Assembly (NCBI GenBank): GCA_013398175.1
Contig: VZRZ01003917.1
Coordinates: forward strand, 1,324,486 to 1,388,485
Length of the DNA: 64,000 nt
Source: Climacteris rufus
Taxonomy: Eukaryota > Chordata > Aves > Passeriformes > Climacteridae
Direction of reading: 5' to 3'
The notes under the pieces were generated by a model that did not search any database, was not told where the DNA came from, and was given only the letters and a program-made list of their open reading frames with translations. This document shows, one piece after another, positions 1 to 11,357 of this stretch (its first letter is position 1; each line of letters begins with the position of its first letter). Both the position numbers and the translations under genes were made by a program.

Positions 1-1711
1 AAAAAAAAAAGAATCTCTTTACTAGGGATACAGGATGATTGTGTCCAAATCAGTTGTTATGATACATGGAGAAAAGACCTAGAGTTATCACAGCTAGCAT
101 TCCAAAACCGTGAGAAAATACCAAAAAGGCCTCACATTAAAGATCATTAGGGAAGAAGCTATTGTGCCACTGAATAAATAAATGGCTTTATTTTCTAGTC
201 TTGGGAGGACAGACAGAGACTTAAAGACTGTTGATGGGTTTCTTGATCAGATACTGAAGCACCACAGGCATTCAGTTGTCTTTTGTAATAGTTTTACAGT
301 GAACTCCCCAAAATGGTTATCTTACTGCTTATTTATTTAGTCTACTTAAAATTAGACTTTATTCTAATCAGATTGCAAAAGTAATTATAATGTAGTGAAC
401 AGGATTTAAAACTTAACTTTCCAGCATCTCCCTTATTCCATATATTGTGCCCTTACATTGATGGCATCTGTGTTAACATATGACCTGTACTTCCAAATTT
501 AGTTCATAGATATGAAATTTTGGGAAGGCCTCTCTTGCAGTAAAGGTCAATATGTTCAAAAGCAAGATTGCCTCTGTATGGACCAGATGAAAGATGTGCC
601 TTGTTAAGTATCCTACCAGTGGTAAAGGTCACTGGCCAAGACAATGTAAGGCCCCACAGTAGATAAAACCCTATAAAGTTTGCTGCAGCCTGCAACAGAC
701 CACACTGGAGAGAAGCAGTATGCAAATTTAATGATTCCTGAGCACAGAACCAGACAGGTTCTTCCTGAATTCAGCCTCAGTCCTGACTGTCTGTAAATTA
801 TAACCCTTCCAGCAGGAGTGGCCAGGGGCTTTCATGGAAGCACCTGCCAGCACCTCCTGCGAGGAGGCAGGCAGGTGTGCACCCAGTGCGTGTCATTGCA
901 GATAAATGCAGCTAAGTGGAATTTACCAGTGTCTAACTCAGCAATGCAGAGTTTACAGCTTGTCCTGTGCATCAGGCATGTGAGCTTATCTTCTTTGGGT
1001 ACCACCAAGCTTTGGAAGTTGTGGGCTGGTTTAAATGTTAAACCCACCACCTTTCATTATATTCAGAATGCAAGTGGGAGGTGACCCAGAGCACAGGGGC
1101 CAAACACTTGCAGTGGAAAGCATGTATTAATGTGTGACAAGTCAGACAAAGTCTTTGCTGATGAAAGCTATTCACAAATTTCAAATAGTTATGCTGATTA
1201 CAAGGAAACTCTCTGTGGAGATATTCCAGCAGTAAGAAAGTAAAAACTTCTAACTTGCTTCGTGGGTTTTTTTGGTTTTTTTTGGTTTTTTTTCTCAAGT
1301 TCTTAGTAATCTGTAGAAGCACTACCTTAGGCTACTGATTGGGAACCAGACAGCATTCGTATTTTAAAACAGATTTGCACAATTGAGTACTTTAAGGCAT
1401 AATTATGGAGGGCTTGTCTTGTTTACAGGTCTGTACATCTGTTGGCCTATCTAGCCTATCAGCCATGGCCTGTACTTTTGGCTTCTTCAAATAGATATTA
1501 AATATAAAAAGAATGCAAGCAGGATCCTCTCCAATACAATTTTGGCCTTTCCACAAATAAGATGAAGAAACATTATCTTTTTGAGAGCCTCTATGTAGAG
1601 AATAAAAAGCTTTTGATAATGACTGATACTCACACTGCCATTAAGTGTTGATTGAAATACCGGTGTCTAGAAACACTGAACATGTAATGACCCAAATGGC
1701 TTATTCATTAG
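1..1711. other. AT-rich non-coding DNA, no gene seen
   Basis: No open frame here is longer than about 95 codons and none shows a recognisable domain. The only structured sequence is a T-rich run with a ten-base rhythm of GG followed by T7-8 at 1267-1293. I see no repeat family that I can name. Confidence 0.6.
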
Positions 1712-2071
1712 ATGGCAAATATCATGGGAATGTTTCTGGGGAGAAGCATCTGCCCTCACGACACAGATTGCTTCTCTAATGTAAACAATGCAGAACCAAG
1801 CCATCCCTACAACTCTTTGGTCAATACTGCCCACTTGGAGGGTCCTGGAAATCACCAAGCATGTGATGTGATGATGAAGGACAAGGCAGTTGTAGCAACT
1901 CCAGCCCCACAGTCTGTGAGGTCAGGTGTTACATACAGTGTGTGGCACCACAGTGTACACAAGGCACTGAAGGAGGAAAGGGTGTCTCAGATGGATATCA
2001 AAGGCATTAGATGTCTAGGACCAAGACTGCTTGGAAATGTGTTTATAATTTGGTTTTATACCTTGTGTTGA
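1712..2071 (+). other. Unidentified 119-codon open frame
   Basis: An ATG-initiated frame of 119 codons runs to a TGA. The encoded protein has no signal peptide, membrane segment or motif that I recognise. Its C-terminus is hydrophobic and looks like AT-rich non-coding DNA read through. Composition in 1712-1990 is more balanced than in the flanks. It could be a chance open frame, an old transposon fragment or part of a non-coding transcript. There is no clear splice-site pair or poly-A signal immediately around it. I do not assign a function. Confidence 0.15.
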
Positions 2072-2484
2072 ATTTTATACTGTTACAAAGGCACTGTCTA
2101 GTTCCTAACTGGCAGTTTATGTGGGCTTTGTCTCACTTTATATATTTGTTGATCAACCATCTGTTATTTCTGTAATGTGTTGTCTGTCACCCATTAATTA
2201 TGAAGAAATGAATTACTACATCCTACCAAAAAATTGATTGCCTTATCATAAAACACAGAATCATTCATCAAACTAAATTATATGGGTCCCCATGAGTCAA
2301 AACTTGCAGAGATTTGTAATTAAATGGATAGAAAACACAGATAAAGCCTTTTGTCAATAAGTAACCATAAAATTAGTCAGGCGAGATATACTCCCTGCAT
2401 ATTAGAGAAAGTTTCTTTCTCCCAGGCACCTCTGTGCTATGAAAAGAATTATGTGCCATGTAAAGTAGTTAAGTCAGGAATCTG

Positions 2485-3153
2485 GTGAGTGAGGCCAGGA
2501 TGGTGGGGCAGCCTGGTGTTCCCAAGCTTGTTGTGGTGCTGCCCCCGCACACCAGCACAGAGTGTGCCCCAATTTGTTTAGGGAAGCGTTCTCTGCTCGG
2601 GCCCAGGACGCTGCTCAGAGCCTGGCTTGCAGCAGCCTCTCAGGGGTGGCTGCCAGCCCATGGCCTTCGCCACCTCTGCCAGGCCTTCAGCCTGCTCCAT
2701 GCACCCACGGCATCCCAATGTGCTCAGCAGCCAAAGGAATTTTTTTTTTTGATACAAAGCTCTGGTGACTGGTCTCTGATTCAGATTCCATAATGTCTTT
2801 CCAGCAAGTAAGGTGTCCAGAGAAGCTGTTTCTCCAGATTTCTCTCTTTGTTTTCTGTGGAATTCCTGTTTGTGTCCTACCTTTCTTACGTGTAGACACA
2901 CTCCAAGAAGAGCCTTCCCTGACTTTCTACACCTGCAAGAGCTCACAGTTAGGATGTCAGCTGCCCAGAGTGAGCTTGTTCCTGCTCTAGCCTGTATGGC
3001 ACAATACTGCATACTGGGTCTGAAACTTTTTACTCCATTGAGGAACCTGGTAAACACTGGTAAAATGACAGCAATACCTTTTCTGCTTAAAATATAATAG
3101 AAGAACCCAGGAGCTGATGCTTTTAAAACTGAACTGTTAGAAAAAACCACCAA
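2485..3153. other. GC-richer patch with long overlapping open frames
   Basis: A minus-strand frame of 191 codons (2578-3153) overlaps three plus-strand frames of 65-102 codons. The left half (2490-2710) is clearly richer in G+C than its surroundings and includes CTG/CAG-rich tracts. The minus-strand product has several basic and cysteine-containing stretches but no domain I recognise. Simultaneous openness in several frames is better explained by low stop-codon density in a GC-rich repeat or decayed insertion than by a gene. I could not name a repeat family. Confidence 0.25.
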
Positions 3154-6100
3154 GATTGAAAATTCAGACTCTTGATAACTAAGAAATACCAGAATTGCAG
3201 AAGTCTCTACAACATCATGGATATATATGCATTATATTATACCTTCATTTCCTCTTTATGCATCACTTTCTCATAGGACCTTTACAAGACTGACTGTGCT
3301 GACAGGGTATATTCTAAGGATTGACTAGGACTGTGTAATGAAGGGGACTGCTATTTGTTATCCCTGCCTTCTACACTACAGGAGCAAAATGGTCTGTACA
3401 GATCATAAAAAGGGATTTCAGAATAGGAACAATTGATCTCTGAGTTAAATCATGGAATACTGCCTCAGTCTGGGTTTGGACACAGAGTTCCTGCTGTTGT
3501 CTACTGCAGGAATAATTTGAAATAAGTTTTCATCCAGAAGTAGTCAATAACTGTGTGATGTTCATTTCTGAGTTTCCATGTGAATTGCTCGGGTTTGATT
3601 TGTGGGAGTATTGTTGTTACAGAGCCATGAGTGATGCTGGTAGGAGCTGTGTTTTAAATGTGTGAAGTGCTAAGAAGTGCAAGGTATTTTGAAAAATCAG
3701 GTACAAACCTTTCAAATTGTGCATCCACAATTAACAGGTGCTTCCAAATTTAATCTCATATTAGTGCTCTTTCCCTAAAATACCCACGCTTCCATTTCTT
3801 CATCTTGAACTGGCCTGGTGCCACATCCTAACAATACAGGAAAAGAAATTCCGTAAAAAAAAATTCATAACCATATGAGGTTTTGAATAATGTACTGTAA
3901 ATAAGACACAGAGGCCTCACTCAGCAATTAAATGAAACAACAGTGTTCTAGATCCTAAATTCAGAGATGGTAGTTTACTCTGACCTCCAGTGTAGCACAG
4001 GTAAGTTCTTCCCTGAATTAGGTTTATTTTAACCACACCATCTCTTTAAAAACTTAGAAAATCTCAATTTAAATATTTGTAGTAAGGACAAGCTATCATT
4101 ATTTTGTTAAATTATTGAAGTGATCAATTTTCATAGTACTAATACATGTAATTCTATTTCTGAATGTCTCTGCTTTCAACTTCCAGGCACTTGATCTTGT
4201 TATGTTTGTGCTTTTGAGACTGAAGAGCCCTCAATTACCGAATTCCTATTCCTCCTAGAGGTAATTAGAAGCTGTGATCAAGGCACCCTTTAGCCTTTTT
4301 GTTCAGATAAACAGTCTGAACTTCAGTTTTCCACCAAGACATTTCCCCAATCCTTTGATCTTTCTCCTGGTTCACCTCCGAGCCAGAGAGACCCAATTTA
4401 TTCCTTTTTCAGCTGTGGGTACTGGGACTGTGAACAGCATCTCAAAAGGAATCTTGCTCATTCCAGGTTGCATAACCTTTCTAACATTTTTGGTATTATT
4501 CTGCTAATGCATCATATGATTGGCATTTTGTTTTGCTGTTATACCCTTTTTGTACTGCACAAGGAGCTGATCATCTGACATGATGCCCAAACCATTTCAG
4601 TTACTGTTCCCAACAGTGTCTCATTATGTCTGTAATTCCTGAATGTTGTTGAATTACAATTATCTGTATTGATGCCATGTCATTTTCTTGCAGCAGCTTA
4701 TCAACTCATTTGTGTCAGTGTACCCTCTGCTTGAGTCACTTGCACACTTTAATCAGGAAGGATTCTCTAATTTCTTCCAGAGCATAAATAAAAATGCAAA
4801 GGCCAAGAACTGACCTCAACGTGGCTTTAAGAATACATGCCCTTAATGAGACCTCACTGTTTACAAATGTGGTTTGTGACCTGTCAACAGATTTAAAAGA
4901 ATTGTTTTCTGTGTACCACATTGCTTTTTTTTTAATTATCAAAATGTTGTATAGTGCCAAGGATTCTGACTTTTCCATGTAACCTCTATTCCCTTTCTCA
5001 GTCACTGAGTGAGAGCTCATTAATCATGCATAGAATGAAGGAGGCATCTGAAGGGAAAAAAAAAGTTGTGATCTTCTAATTAAAGTGTGTGTCAACGCAT
5101 TGAAGTAAGACAGGTGAATTAAAGATACTCAAGCCATCATAAACCCCAAGTATTTAAACTTGTTCTGGATTTTAGGTCCTAATTTTTCTAATATGAAGGG
5201 CTTCTGTGTCTGTGTGAGAGCGTTTTGATATTTAAATATTTACTGATTAGAATACTCATTCAAATGTAAATGTAAATGTATAAAATAAATTGCAATGAAC
5301 TGCATTCCCTGAAAACATGTTGCTTGCTGCTCACTAGAGAGAGAGACTGTATAACCAAATCAGATTAAATGCTGATGTGAGATAGCCAAGGTTAGATGAG
5401 ATGGACCCCAAACAAAGTGCATAGAATTCCATCATGATTCTTGCTTCTCCATTCTGATAATGAAGTCTGTAAACAAATTCAATTTTATGGAAACTAAGAA
5501 AGAATTCTGAATGCTTTGCTTTACTAAACAACATTTGATTTGTTAATCCAGCAGCTATTTAACAACTGGTTTAGCTAATTAATTACCATTTATTTTAACT
5601 ACAGCATTAACCAATAACCTTCCTTGCACGCTGTATTACCCCAGCAAACAGAGGTATGCCTGGAGACATCAAGCTCCCTTGGATCATCTGGGAACTTGGT
5701 CCAAGGAAAAGAATGAACAGATTAAAAGAATGTTTAGAGTAAAAATCTGAAGGCCCCAGAATATGTGCTTTTCTAATTTTCCTAAAATAACTTAAAAGAA
5801 TTCTTGAGTGAGAGATTAAAAATAAAATTGCAATTGAAAATCTCCCTCTTTGTCTCATCTGTGGGCATAATTTCCTTTCTCTAGCAGGGTTTTGATTTTC
5901 AGTAGCTTGATTAAGGGACAATATCTCATGTTATTAAATGATCCGGGCACATTTGCATATGAATGCTGGATGACATGGCATAGAATCTGATTAGGCCTCG
6001 TCTATATCACATGCCTGGAAATTAATGCTAATAACACTTAATATATTAAGATTTGGATTCGACTTGGCCAGAGAAAATGAAGTATAAAAAAACTTTGCTA

Positions 6101-6725
6101 AACATTTTGAAAATTCACAGATTTTTTCCCCCTTTAATCTGGTTATGAGAGTTTCTTCATCTCAGCTATTTCTAACTTACACATTCTTAGAAATAATAGT
6201 CTTCTAATCACATATATAGTCTAGAAATGATCTGGGGAAGATAATTGAACTGCTTATGGTGGAAAGGTCTGAGAACATGTCTGACTTTTCCATTCTTGTG
6301 TTTGGATAAGGCACGCAGTAGGAGTGAGAGTATGTGCTTTCAACAACTTTTAATATTCATAAACACAAGAGAAAGTGACCAATAATTTTCAAGCCTCGGC
6401 AAGGAATGATGAAGAGCTACATTTAATCTTTGATAGTGTGATCATTTGTGTCTGATTTAAACTTTTAGTATTTTTTTTATACTAGAATGGTTCCAGCAGC
6501 TGATCCTGAGATGCTATCAGTGGTGTGTACCATATGCCATCAAGACACCCTGAGAATGTGCCCTTTTAAAATTCACTAGACAGGCTTCAGAAGTAAGTGC
6601 TCAGATCATGAATAAGGTAAAATAGAAACATCATCTTTAGATTAAAATTAATAAAATAAATTAAGTTGAACATGACTCTCACCAGTGACCAAAATCTACC
6701 TCTGCAGCCTGGCTAATGGTAAGAA
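3154..6725. other. AT-rich non-coding DNA, no gene seen
   Basis: No convincing coding region, LTR or LINE was found. A short triple AAATGT-type tandem repeat is visible at about 5264-5280. The block around 5540-6060 is rich in TAATTA-type motifs and has a perfect octamer motif; it is described separately as a regulatory candidate. Confidence 0.55.
5951..5958 (+). promoter_or_regulatory. Octamer (POU-factor) motif ATTTGCAT
   Basis: A perfect ATTTGCAT octamer, the classical binding site of POU/Oct factors, lies in an AT-rich block that also has TAATTA homeodomain-type cores (for example near 5577-5585) and AATTAATGCTAATAA-like sequence at about 6018. The motif is short enough to occur by chance. 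The call rests on the clustering and is tentative. Confidence 0.2.
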
Positions 6726-6730
6726 CATCC
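6726..6730. repeat. Target-site duplication CATCC, left copy
   Basis: Left copy of the 5-bp direct repeat made on integration of the adjoining LTR. The right copy is at 7184-7188. Confidence 0.75.
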
Positions 6731-7183
6731 TGTCTTCACTGAAATGAGTAGCACCTCTGTGACCTTGTTATGAGGGACCTCTGAGGCTCACCTTCTGAAG
6801 TCCAATCATGAATAAAAGACTTAGTGGCCACCGACAAATTAAACTTGGCTTGAGGTCAAAACACTCTATCTCGTCCAGCAGTTGAGGTACAGGCCTGGTA
6901 TTCATCCCTATGGCAGCGAAGGCATCGATCCATAAAAACGAGACAGCACATGCCTTCGTTTGCAAGGGTCGAGAGCCAGCCAGCAGCAGCCTGCTTATTG
7001 TATTGTCCTTTTTATAATAGGAACCCAGGTATACGATTGGCTGGGTTCTACACCGCTCCAGTCCAGAACATATCGTACAAGAAGGACAACAACAGGTGCT
7101 TATCTTATTGTTTTCATACTTTCCATGTGGGAGAAGGATTTTTCCCACAAGCAGTCCCAGGCAGCAAGCCTTGGGCCGCTACA
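6731..7183 (-). mobile_element. Solo LTR, 453 bp, 5-bp target duplication
   Basis: On the minus strand the element begins TGTAGCGGCC and ends GAAGACA, so it has the TGT...ACA termini of a retroviral LTR. It is flanked by a perfect 5-bp direct repeat, CATCC at 6726-6730 and again at 7184-7188 (plus-strand reading). A TATA box (TATAAAAA) sits about 170 bp from the 5' end on the minus strand, as expected for the end of U3. No internal retroviral sequence adjoins it, so it is the product of LTR-LTR recombination. A 5-bp duplication is typical of ERVL (class III) elements, though some other classes also give 5 bp. A 126-codon open frame that lies almost wholly inside it is not a gene. The sense strand is inferred from the TATA box and TGTAGCGG start. 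Confidence 0.8.
7009..7016 (-). promoter_or_regulatory. TATA box of the 6731-7183 LTR
   Basis: The minus strand reads TATAAAAA inside the LTR. This is the expected U3 promoter element and would direct transcription leftward. Whether it is active cannot be judged from sequence. Confidence 0.5.
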
Positions 7184-7188
7184 CATCC
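7184..7188. repeat. Target-site duplication CATCC, right copy
   Basis: Right copy of the 5-bp direct repeat that flanks the LTR at 6731-7183. Confidence 0.75.
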
Positions 7189-7365
7189 CTCTCTCTGAAT
7201 GAGCTGAAACCCTGGATGCAAGCATTTACATGTGAAAAGTTCAAATACAGGCAAAACTCAGCTGCTTATCAATTCTGAGGTTTCCTGATTTTCTACCAGA
7301 ATAATTTTTGCAACTCAGCATACATGTACCATATGTAACATCCTGATGCTGAAATGCACTGGGCA

Positions 7366-7369
7366 GAAG
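7366..7369. repeat. Target-site duplication GAAG, left copy
   Basis: Left 4-bp duplication flanking the LTR at 7370-7777. The right copy is 7778-7781. Confidence 0.7.
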
Positions 7370-7434
7370 TGTTGCCTGAAAAGGCTAGCCCAAAAACTGA
7401 GACTAATCAGAAGTAAGGGAATAAAAGGTGGATA

Positions 7435-7440
7435 TTTATT
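7435..7440 (-). terminator. Poly-A signal of the 7370-7777 LTR
   Basis: Perfect AATAAA on the minus strand, followed in the LTR sense by T-rich sequence. It would define the end of R in the ancestral provirus and could still terminate leftward transcripts. Confidence 0.6.
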
Positions 7441-7525
7441 CGAAAGGCCTTCAAAAGTACATTTAGGGCAGACAGAGCCCCCCAGGGGCATCACCTGGAC
7501 AACGAGTCCAGGAGTTCTCCACACC

Positions 7526-7533
7526 TTTATAGG
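7526..7533 (-). promoter_or_regulatory. TATA box of the 7370-7777 LTR
   Basis: The minus strand reads CCTATAAA, about 90 bp upstream (in LTR sense) of the AATAAA at 7435-7440. This matches the normal U3/R layout of a retroviral LTR. Confidence 0.6.
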
Positions 7534-7777
7534 TTTGGTCCATTTGCATATCAGCATAAATTCACCAATTAAAACTTTGCAATTTCCCCCTAGCTCCCTT
7601 AGCTCGCTCCCCCCCTCCCCTTTAGAAGCTTGGGCCTGGGCAATCTAAGTGTCCTTGAAGGGCAAGTCCAGAGAGGCACTGTTATGTCTATAGAGAACAG
7701 CAACTAACAAGCTATAAAGCATACACGCCAGGCAATACAGAATTTGAAAAATGTAAGGGTTAAAACCTAAGGCAACA

Positions 7778-7781
7778 GAAG
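7778..7781. repeat. Target-site duplication GAAG, right copy
   Basis: Right 4-bp duplication flanking the LTR at 7370-7777. Confidence 0.7.
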
Positions 7782-7978
7782 AACAGAAGTTGATACAGTG
7801 GAAAGATTATTGAAGTTTTAACTAATGCATGCCTAGACACTGCTGGTGCAGTGAAGAAGAAAATGCCTGAAATATCTTTAAGTAAAGCCTTAATATCTTT
7901 ATGTTAGTGCCTTCTTTGTGAAGTAGAAGGCCCTAACAATATTTTTATAGCAGCAGTTGAGCTATTTTGAGCACAGAA

Positions 7979-8000
7979 ATTTATTTATTTATTTATTTTA
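7979..8000. repeat. (ATTT)n microsatellite
   Basis: About five uninterrupted ATTT units in plus-strand reading. Confidence 0.85.
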
Positions 8001-8651
8001 TTCAGCTGTTATGTCAGCTGTAATGGTGTTTTTGGTTTTTAGTTTCACACAATTTTTCCCCCGTTTTATTAGACCTTTGTCACTTTTTAAGAAAATGCAG
8101 TGTTCTATGTTAATGTAATAGGAATTAATATGGTATCCACCATAATGTAATAAATACTGTTTTTAATACCTTAAAAGGTAACAAGGATAGAAGTTAATAT
8201 ATTTTATGAACACTCTTTTCATTTGAAAGTATTACCCAGCTAAGGCTTTTAATAACATAAAAGAACTTTTCGTCTTGTAATGTCACCAGTTGCCAAAAAG
8301 TAGAAAATTTTTGCTGTGCTTACAGTGTTATAGAAGGACACCATTTCCCCAAACATTCATCTCTTTTGTAACTCATCCGGTGTTCCTTTGGCCATGAAAT
8401 AATTTACAAATACTCCTCTGGAGCAGGAAAAACCTTTCAAGGGCACTCTTCTTACTCAGTAAACTTTCAATGGGTTACTCACTGAAAGCCTATGGCTGCC
8501 CACATGAATATAGCTTGTACTGACTGCTGGTGCTTTGCTTTGTGAGACAATGCTCTCACTTGGACCACCACGGTGTTGTAGCCTTGTTTGCAGATTACAC
8601 AAGCAAAGGCTCTGAGCAGACTTCTCCCCGCTTGCTCTCTCTTGTTCACAG

Positions 8652-8683
8652 GATGGCAGGGGAACAGAAAAAGCTATTACTGT
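8652..8683 (+). other. Candidate 32-bp micro-exon
   Basis: A pyrimidine-rich tract ending in TTCACAG (AG at 8650-8651) precedes this 32-bp segment, and a near-consensus donor TGT/GTAAGT follows at 8684. Both splice signals are strong by eye. The segment length (32) is not a multiple of three and there is no identified gene for it to belong to. This may be a chance pairing, a cryptic exon or an exon of a non-coding RNA. Confidence 0.15.
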
Positions 8684-9895
8684 GTAAGTTTGTGGTTGGT
8701 ATTTCGGATGTATGACAACATGCTACATGCCACGTGACAGAACACACTCTACAGACGTATTTTCCAGTTGTCATCTTAGTTCTGACAATACCATTTCACT
8801 TGTGGATCTACAACAGCATATTTTTTATTTAATTTTTTAATTTGATTTTGGTGCTGGATTACGCTTTGCAATAATACAGGTTCTCTCTTCTCCTTGAATA
8901 CACCCAGATTTGAGGGCTCTGCTCATCAGCATTAAATTGTTATTCATGGTGCCGATGATACTGCCAGGAAATACACACAGGAGCTGTGAGTCTGTGCTGC
9001 CTCTCCCCCAGATGCTGCCTTCCAGGACTACTGCAAATAGAGAATGGTGGGGAACTCACTGCTGGTGCCAGTGAGTGCAGGTGTACTGCCATGACCAGAT
9101 CCAGATTCTGCTGAACAGAAAGCCAGCTAGGGATTCAGTAGGAATTCACCCAGGGATTTAAATGCAAACAAGACCAAGCTCTGTCCTGTGGAATGACTTA
9201 CACAGGTCAGGCTTGGAAAATGACAGCAACCTATGTGAGAGCTGTTCTCTGTGACAGGGTTTGTTTTCTGCACATTGGCTCCTCGGTTTCTTCTGTTGCA
9301 TGCTGAAGACCCGTCTGTGAAGGTGAATTCATGCAGTAGTTAAGAGAGTGTTGTAGCCAGGTGGGATCTCGTGTCTTGTCCTGCCTGGCCAGTGGTTCAT
9401 TTCCCTTAGCAAAGAGGCACTTACATATGTTTGCCCAAGGAAAAGAGACCTTATGTTTGAGGAAAAAGCTGTGCTTGTTCCAGGCTTTGAATTCAAGCTA
9501 ATATTAATCACAGCATGTCATATGTGGAAGGGAAATGCCTTAAAATGGACTGAATAAAAACAATAGTCCTCCATGTTCTGCAAATAGTCCTCTTTGGTCT
9601 ATCATGCTCAAGATGCAATCCCTTCACATTTATTTGGATGAGCAATACGTGGTGCTAACATTTGGAAATACTCTGAATAAATGTCTGTGCAGCCCTGACC
9701 CTCAGCTGTGGAAGATGAGGGACCCATCAGGCTCTCTGCTGTCATCTGAAGTGGACAGAGTCCTGGTGCAAGCTGTGCTGCTCCCTATGTCTCCTTGGCT
9801 TGTGGCAGAACTCAGCATTTTCTGATGGCTTGTGTCATAGTCTCTGAAGGCTCCTTTATGATTTGCATAATGATCTGCATCCACAAAGGGCTGCA

Positions 9896-10190
9896 GAATC
9901 ATAAAATCATAGAATCTTAGAATCATTTATGTTGGAAAACACTTCTAAGGTCATTGAATCCAACTGCTAACCCAGCACTGCCAATTCCACCACGAAAGCG
10001 TGTCCCTAAGTGCCACATCTACATGTCTTTGAAATACCTCCAGCAATGGTGACTTAACCATTTCCCTGGGCAGTCTGTTCCAATGCTTGATAATCCTTGT
10101 GGTGAAGAAATTTTTCATAATATCTGATCTAAACCTCCCCTGGTGCAACCTGAGGCCATTTCATCTTGTCCTATCACTTGTTACTTCCAG
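9896..10190 (-). mobile_element. CR1 LINE 3' end, 5'-truncated
   Basis: Oriented on the minus strand. The left edge carries the CR1-type octamer tail (repeated AATCATAG-like units at about 9897-9928). Read in reverse, the element encodes the last part of the CR1 ORF2 protein with the hallmark residues HWNRLPRE followed by EVFQRHVDVALRD, ending just before the 3' untranslated tail. CR1 copies are normally 5'-truncated, and this ~300-bp copy is typical. The open part corresponds to the protein downstream of reverse transcriptase, so it has no enzymatic activity. Diagnostic of a bird or other sauropsid genome. Confidence 0.93.
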
Positions 10191-11337
10191 AGATCTGAGT
10201 GTGAAACAGTTCACTTCCTTTGTGTGTGACTTTACTAAAACTGTAGCAGGACTGCCTCAGAACACTGCAGACCAAGGGCAGAGTGGTGAAGCTGAAGCAA
10301 CCATTCCCACAGCTCAATGGCAGGACATGAATTCAGACATCCCTCTGGCCTCAAATGGCCAGCAGCAACCATGCAGGGTCACAGTGTATTTTTCAGAAGT
10401 CTGAGGAGGGTTGAGCATCCAGAAATATACCATGTCTAACCCAAACACCGCATTTTCTACATTTTCCCGAAAACCTGAGATTTGGAGTGAATTAGTAGTG
10501 ACTGACAGTAGATCATACACATTCTGCTTGTACTTTTATGTTTAATACGTTTGTATAGTTGTATATGACTCTTCTAACCGAAGTGCTAATCAAATGAGAA
10601 TACTGCAACTGAAGCTTCTGAAAAAAACATATATATTTGTAAATTGAAAAAGAGAGTTTCTGGTAAGAAAACAAACAAACAAACAAATAAATAAATCAAA
10701 TGGGAAAGTTTCACAGCAGAAATGCAGATAGTGTGTTTCAGTGGGCCACCTTCCCATGACCCTTCTTTCTTTTTCCCTCTTTCTTCTCTCCTCCTTCTCA
10801 TTGTCAAGCAAAGTCATCTGAACAAACAACAGCAGGGACTTGCAACTTGTCAGGGCTAATGAAGGACCTCCAAACAAGGAAATTTGCTCTCTTCTTCCAA
10901 GTCCATAGATTGATTTAAAAAACATACTATCTCTCCCTCCAAAACCTTCTAAATGACAGGAAGCAATTTTTAAAAATATGTAGTATTCTTTGACTAAAAT
11001 ATATCATGGTAAAACTAGAACTCAACTATGTTTGTGTGTGCTACGTTCTGTCTCATCATAGTTGCTGTGGCATTTAGGGGATGCCACCTCACCTCATAAA
11101 AGTTCTTCTGATGTCTTCAGCATCTACTGCCCTACCTCTGGTGTTTCTGGCATTTGAATGACAGAGAGAGGACTGACATCATCTCATTCCAGAAGATTGG
11201 AAATATGCAGACATTTGTGAGAGAGATTCCCATTCATCTTGCACCAGCAATTCCCAGTGGTCTCATCCTTTTCTTCCAGAGGCAAAATTATCTCAACAAA
11301 GCAATGGAAGATCTTGGAAGCTTCAAGAGACATGCAG
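10191..11337. other. Non-coding interval, no gene seen
   Basis: Contains a (CAAA/TAAA)n microsatellite at 10668-10696 and an antisense pyrimidine-rich tract at 10760-10800. No gene or named repeat recognised. Confidence 0.5.
10668..10696. repeat. (ACAA)n/(ATAA)n microsatellite
   Basis: About five CAAA units grade into TAAA units, a common pattern of tetranucleotide slippage and substitution. Confidence 0.85.
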
Positions 11338-11357
11338 AAAAAAAAAAAAAAAAAAAA
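11338..11357 (+). repeat. Poly-A tract abutting the gap
   Basis: At least 20 consecutive A residues run straight into undetermined bases. A further A-rich sequence resumes on the far side, so the missing DNA is probably an A-rich simple repeat. Confidence 0.85.

Larger units (their letters stand above)
7370..7777 (-). mobile_element. Solo LTR, 408 bp, ERV1-like, 4-bp duplication
   Basis: The ends are a perfect 8-bp inverted repeat: TGTTGCCT on the left and AGGCAACA on the right. A 4-bp direct repeat GAAG lies immediately outside (7366-7369 and 7778-7781), the length typical of gammaretrovirus-like class I (ERV1) integration. In the minus-strand orientation the order is U3, then a CCTATAAAG promoter box (complement of 7526-7533), then an AATAAA poly-A signal (complement of 7435-7440) about 90 bp downstream, then a short U5. 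That spacing is what an intact LTR shows. No gag, pol or env sequence is attached. The terminal repeat, duplication and internal signals all agree, so the boundaries are firm; the family name is not assigned. Confidence 0.88.
7782..9895. other. Non-coding interval, no gene seen
   Basis: Holds an (ATTT)n microsatellite at 7979-8000 and a short splice-site-bounded segment at 8652-8683, listed separately. Otherwise no recognisable gene or repeat. Confidence 0.5.

Noticed and set aside
6768..7148. A 126-codon minus-strand frame, considered as an LTR-encoded accessory protein.
   Set aside because: No similarity that I recognise, and it overlaps the TATA region of the LTR; chance is more likely.
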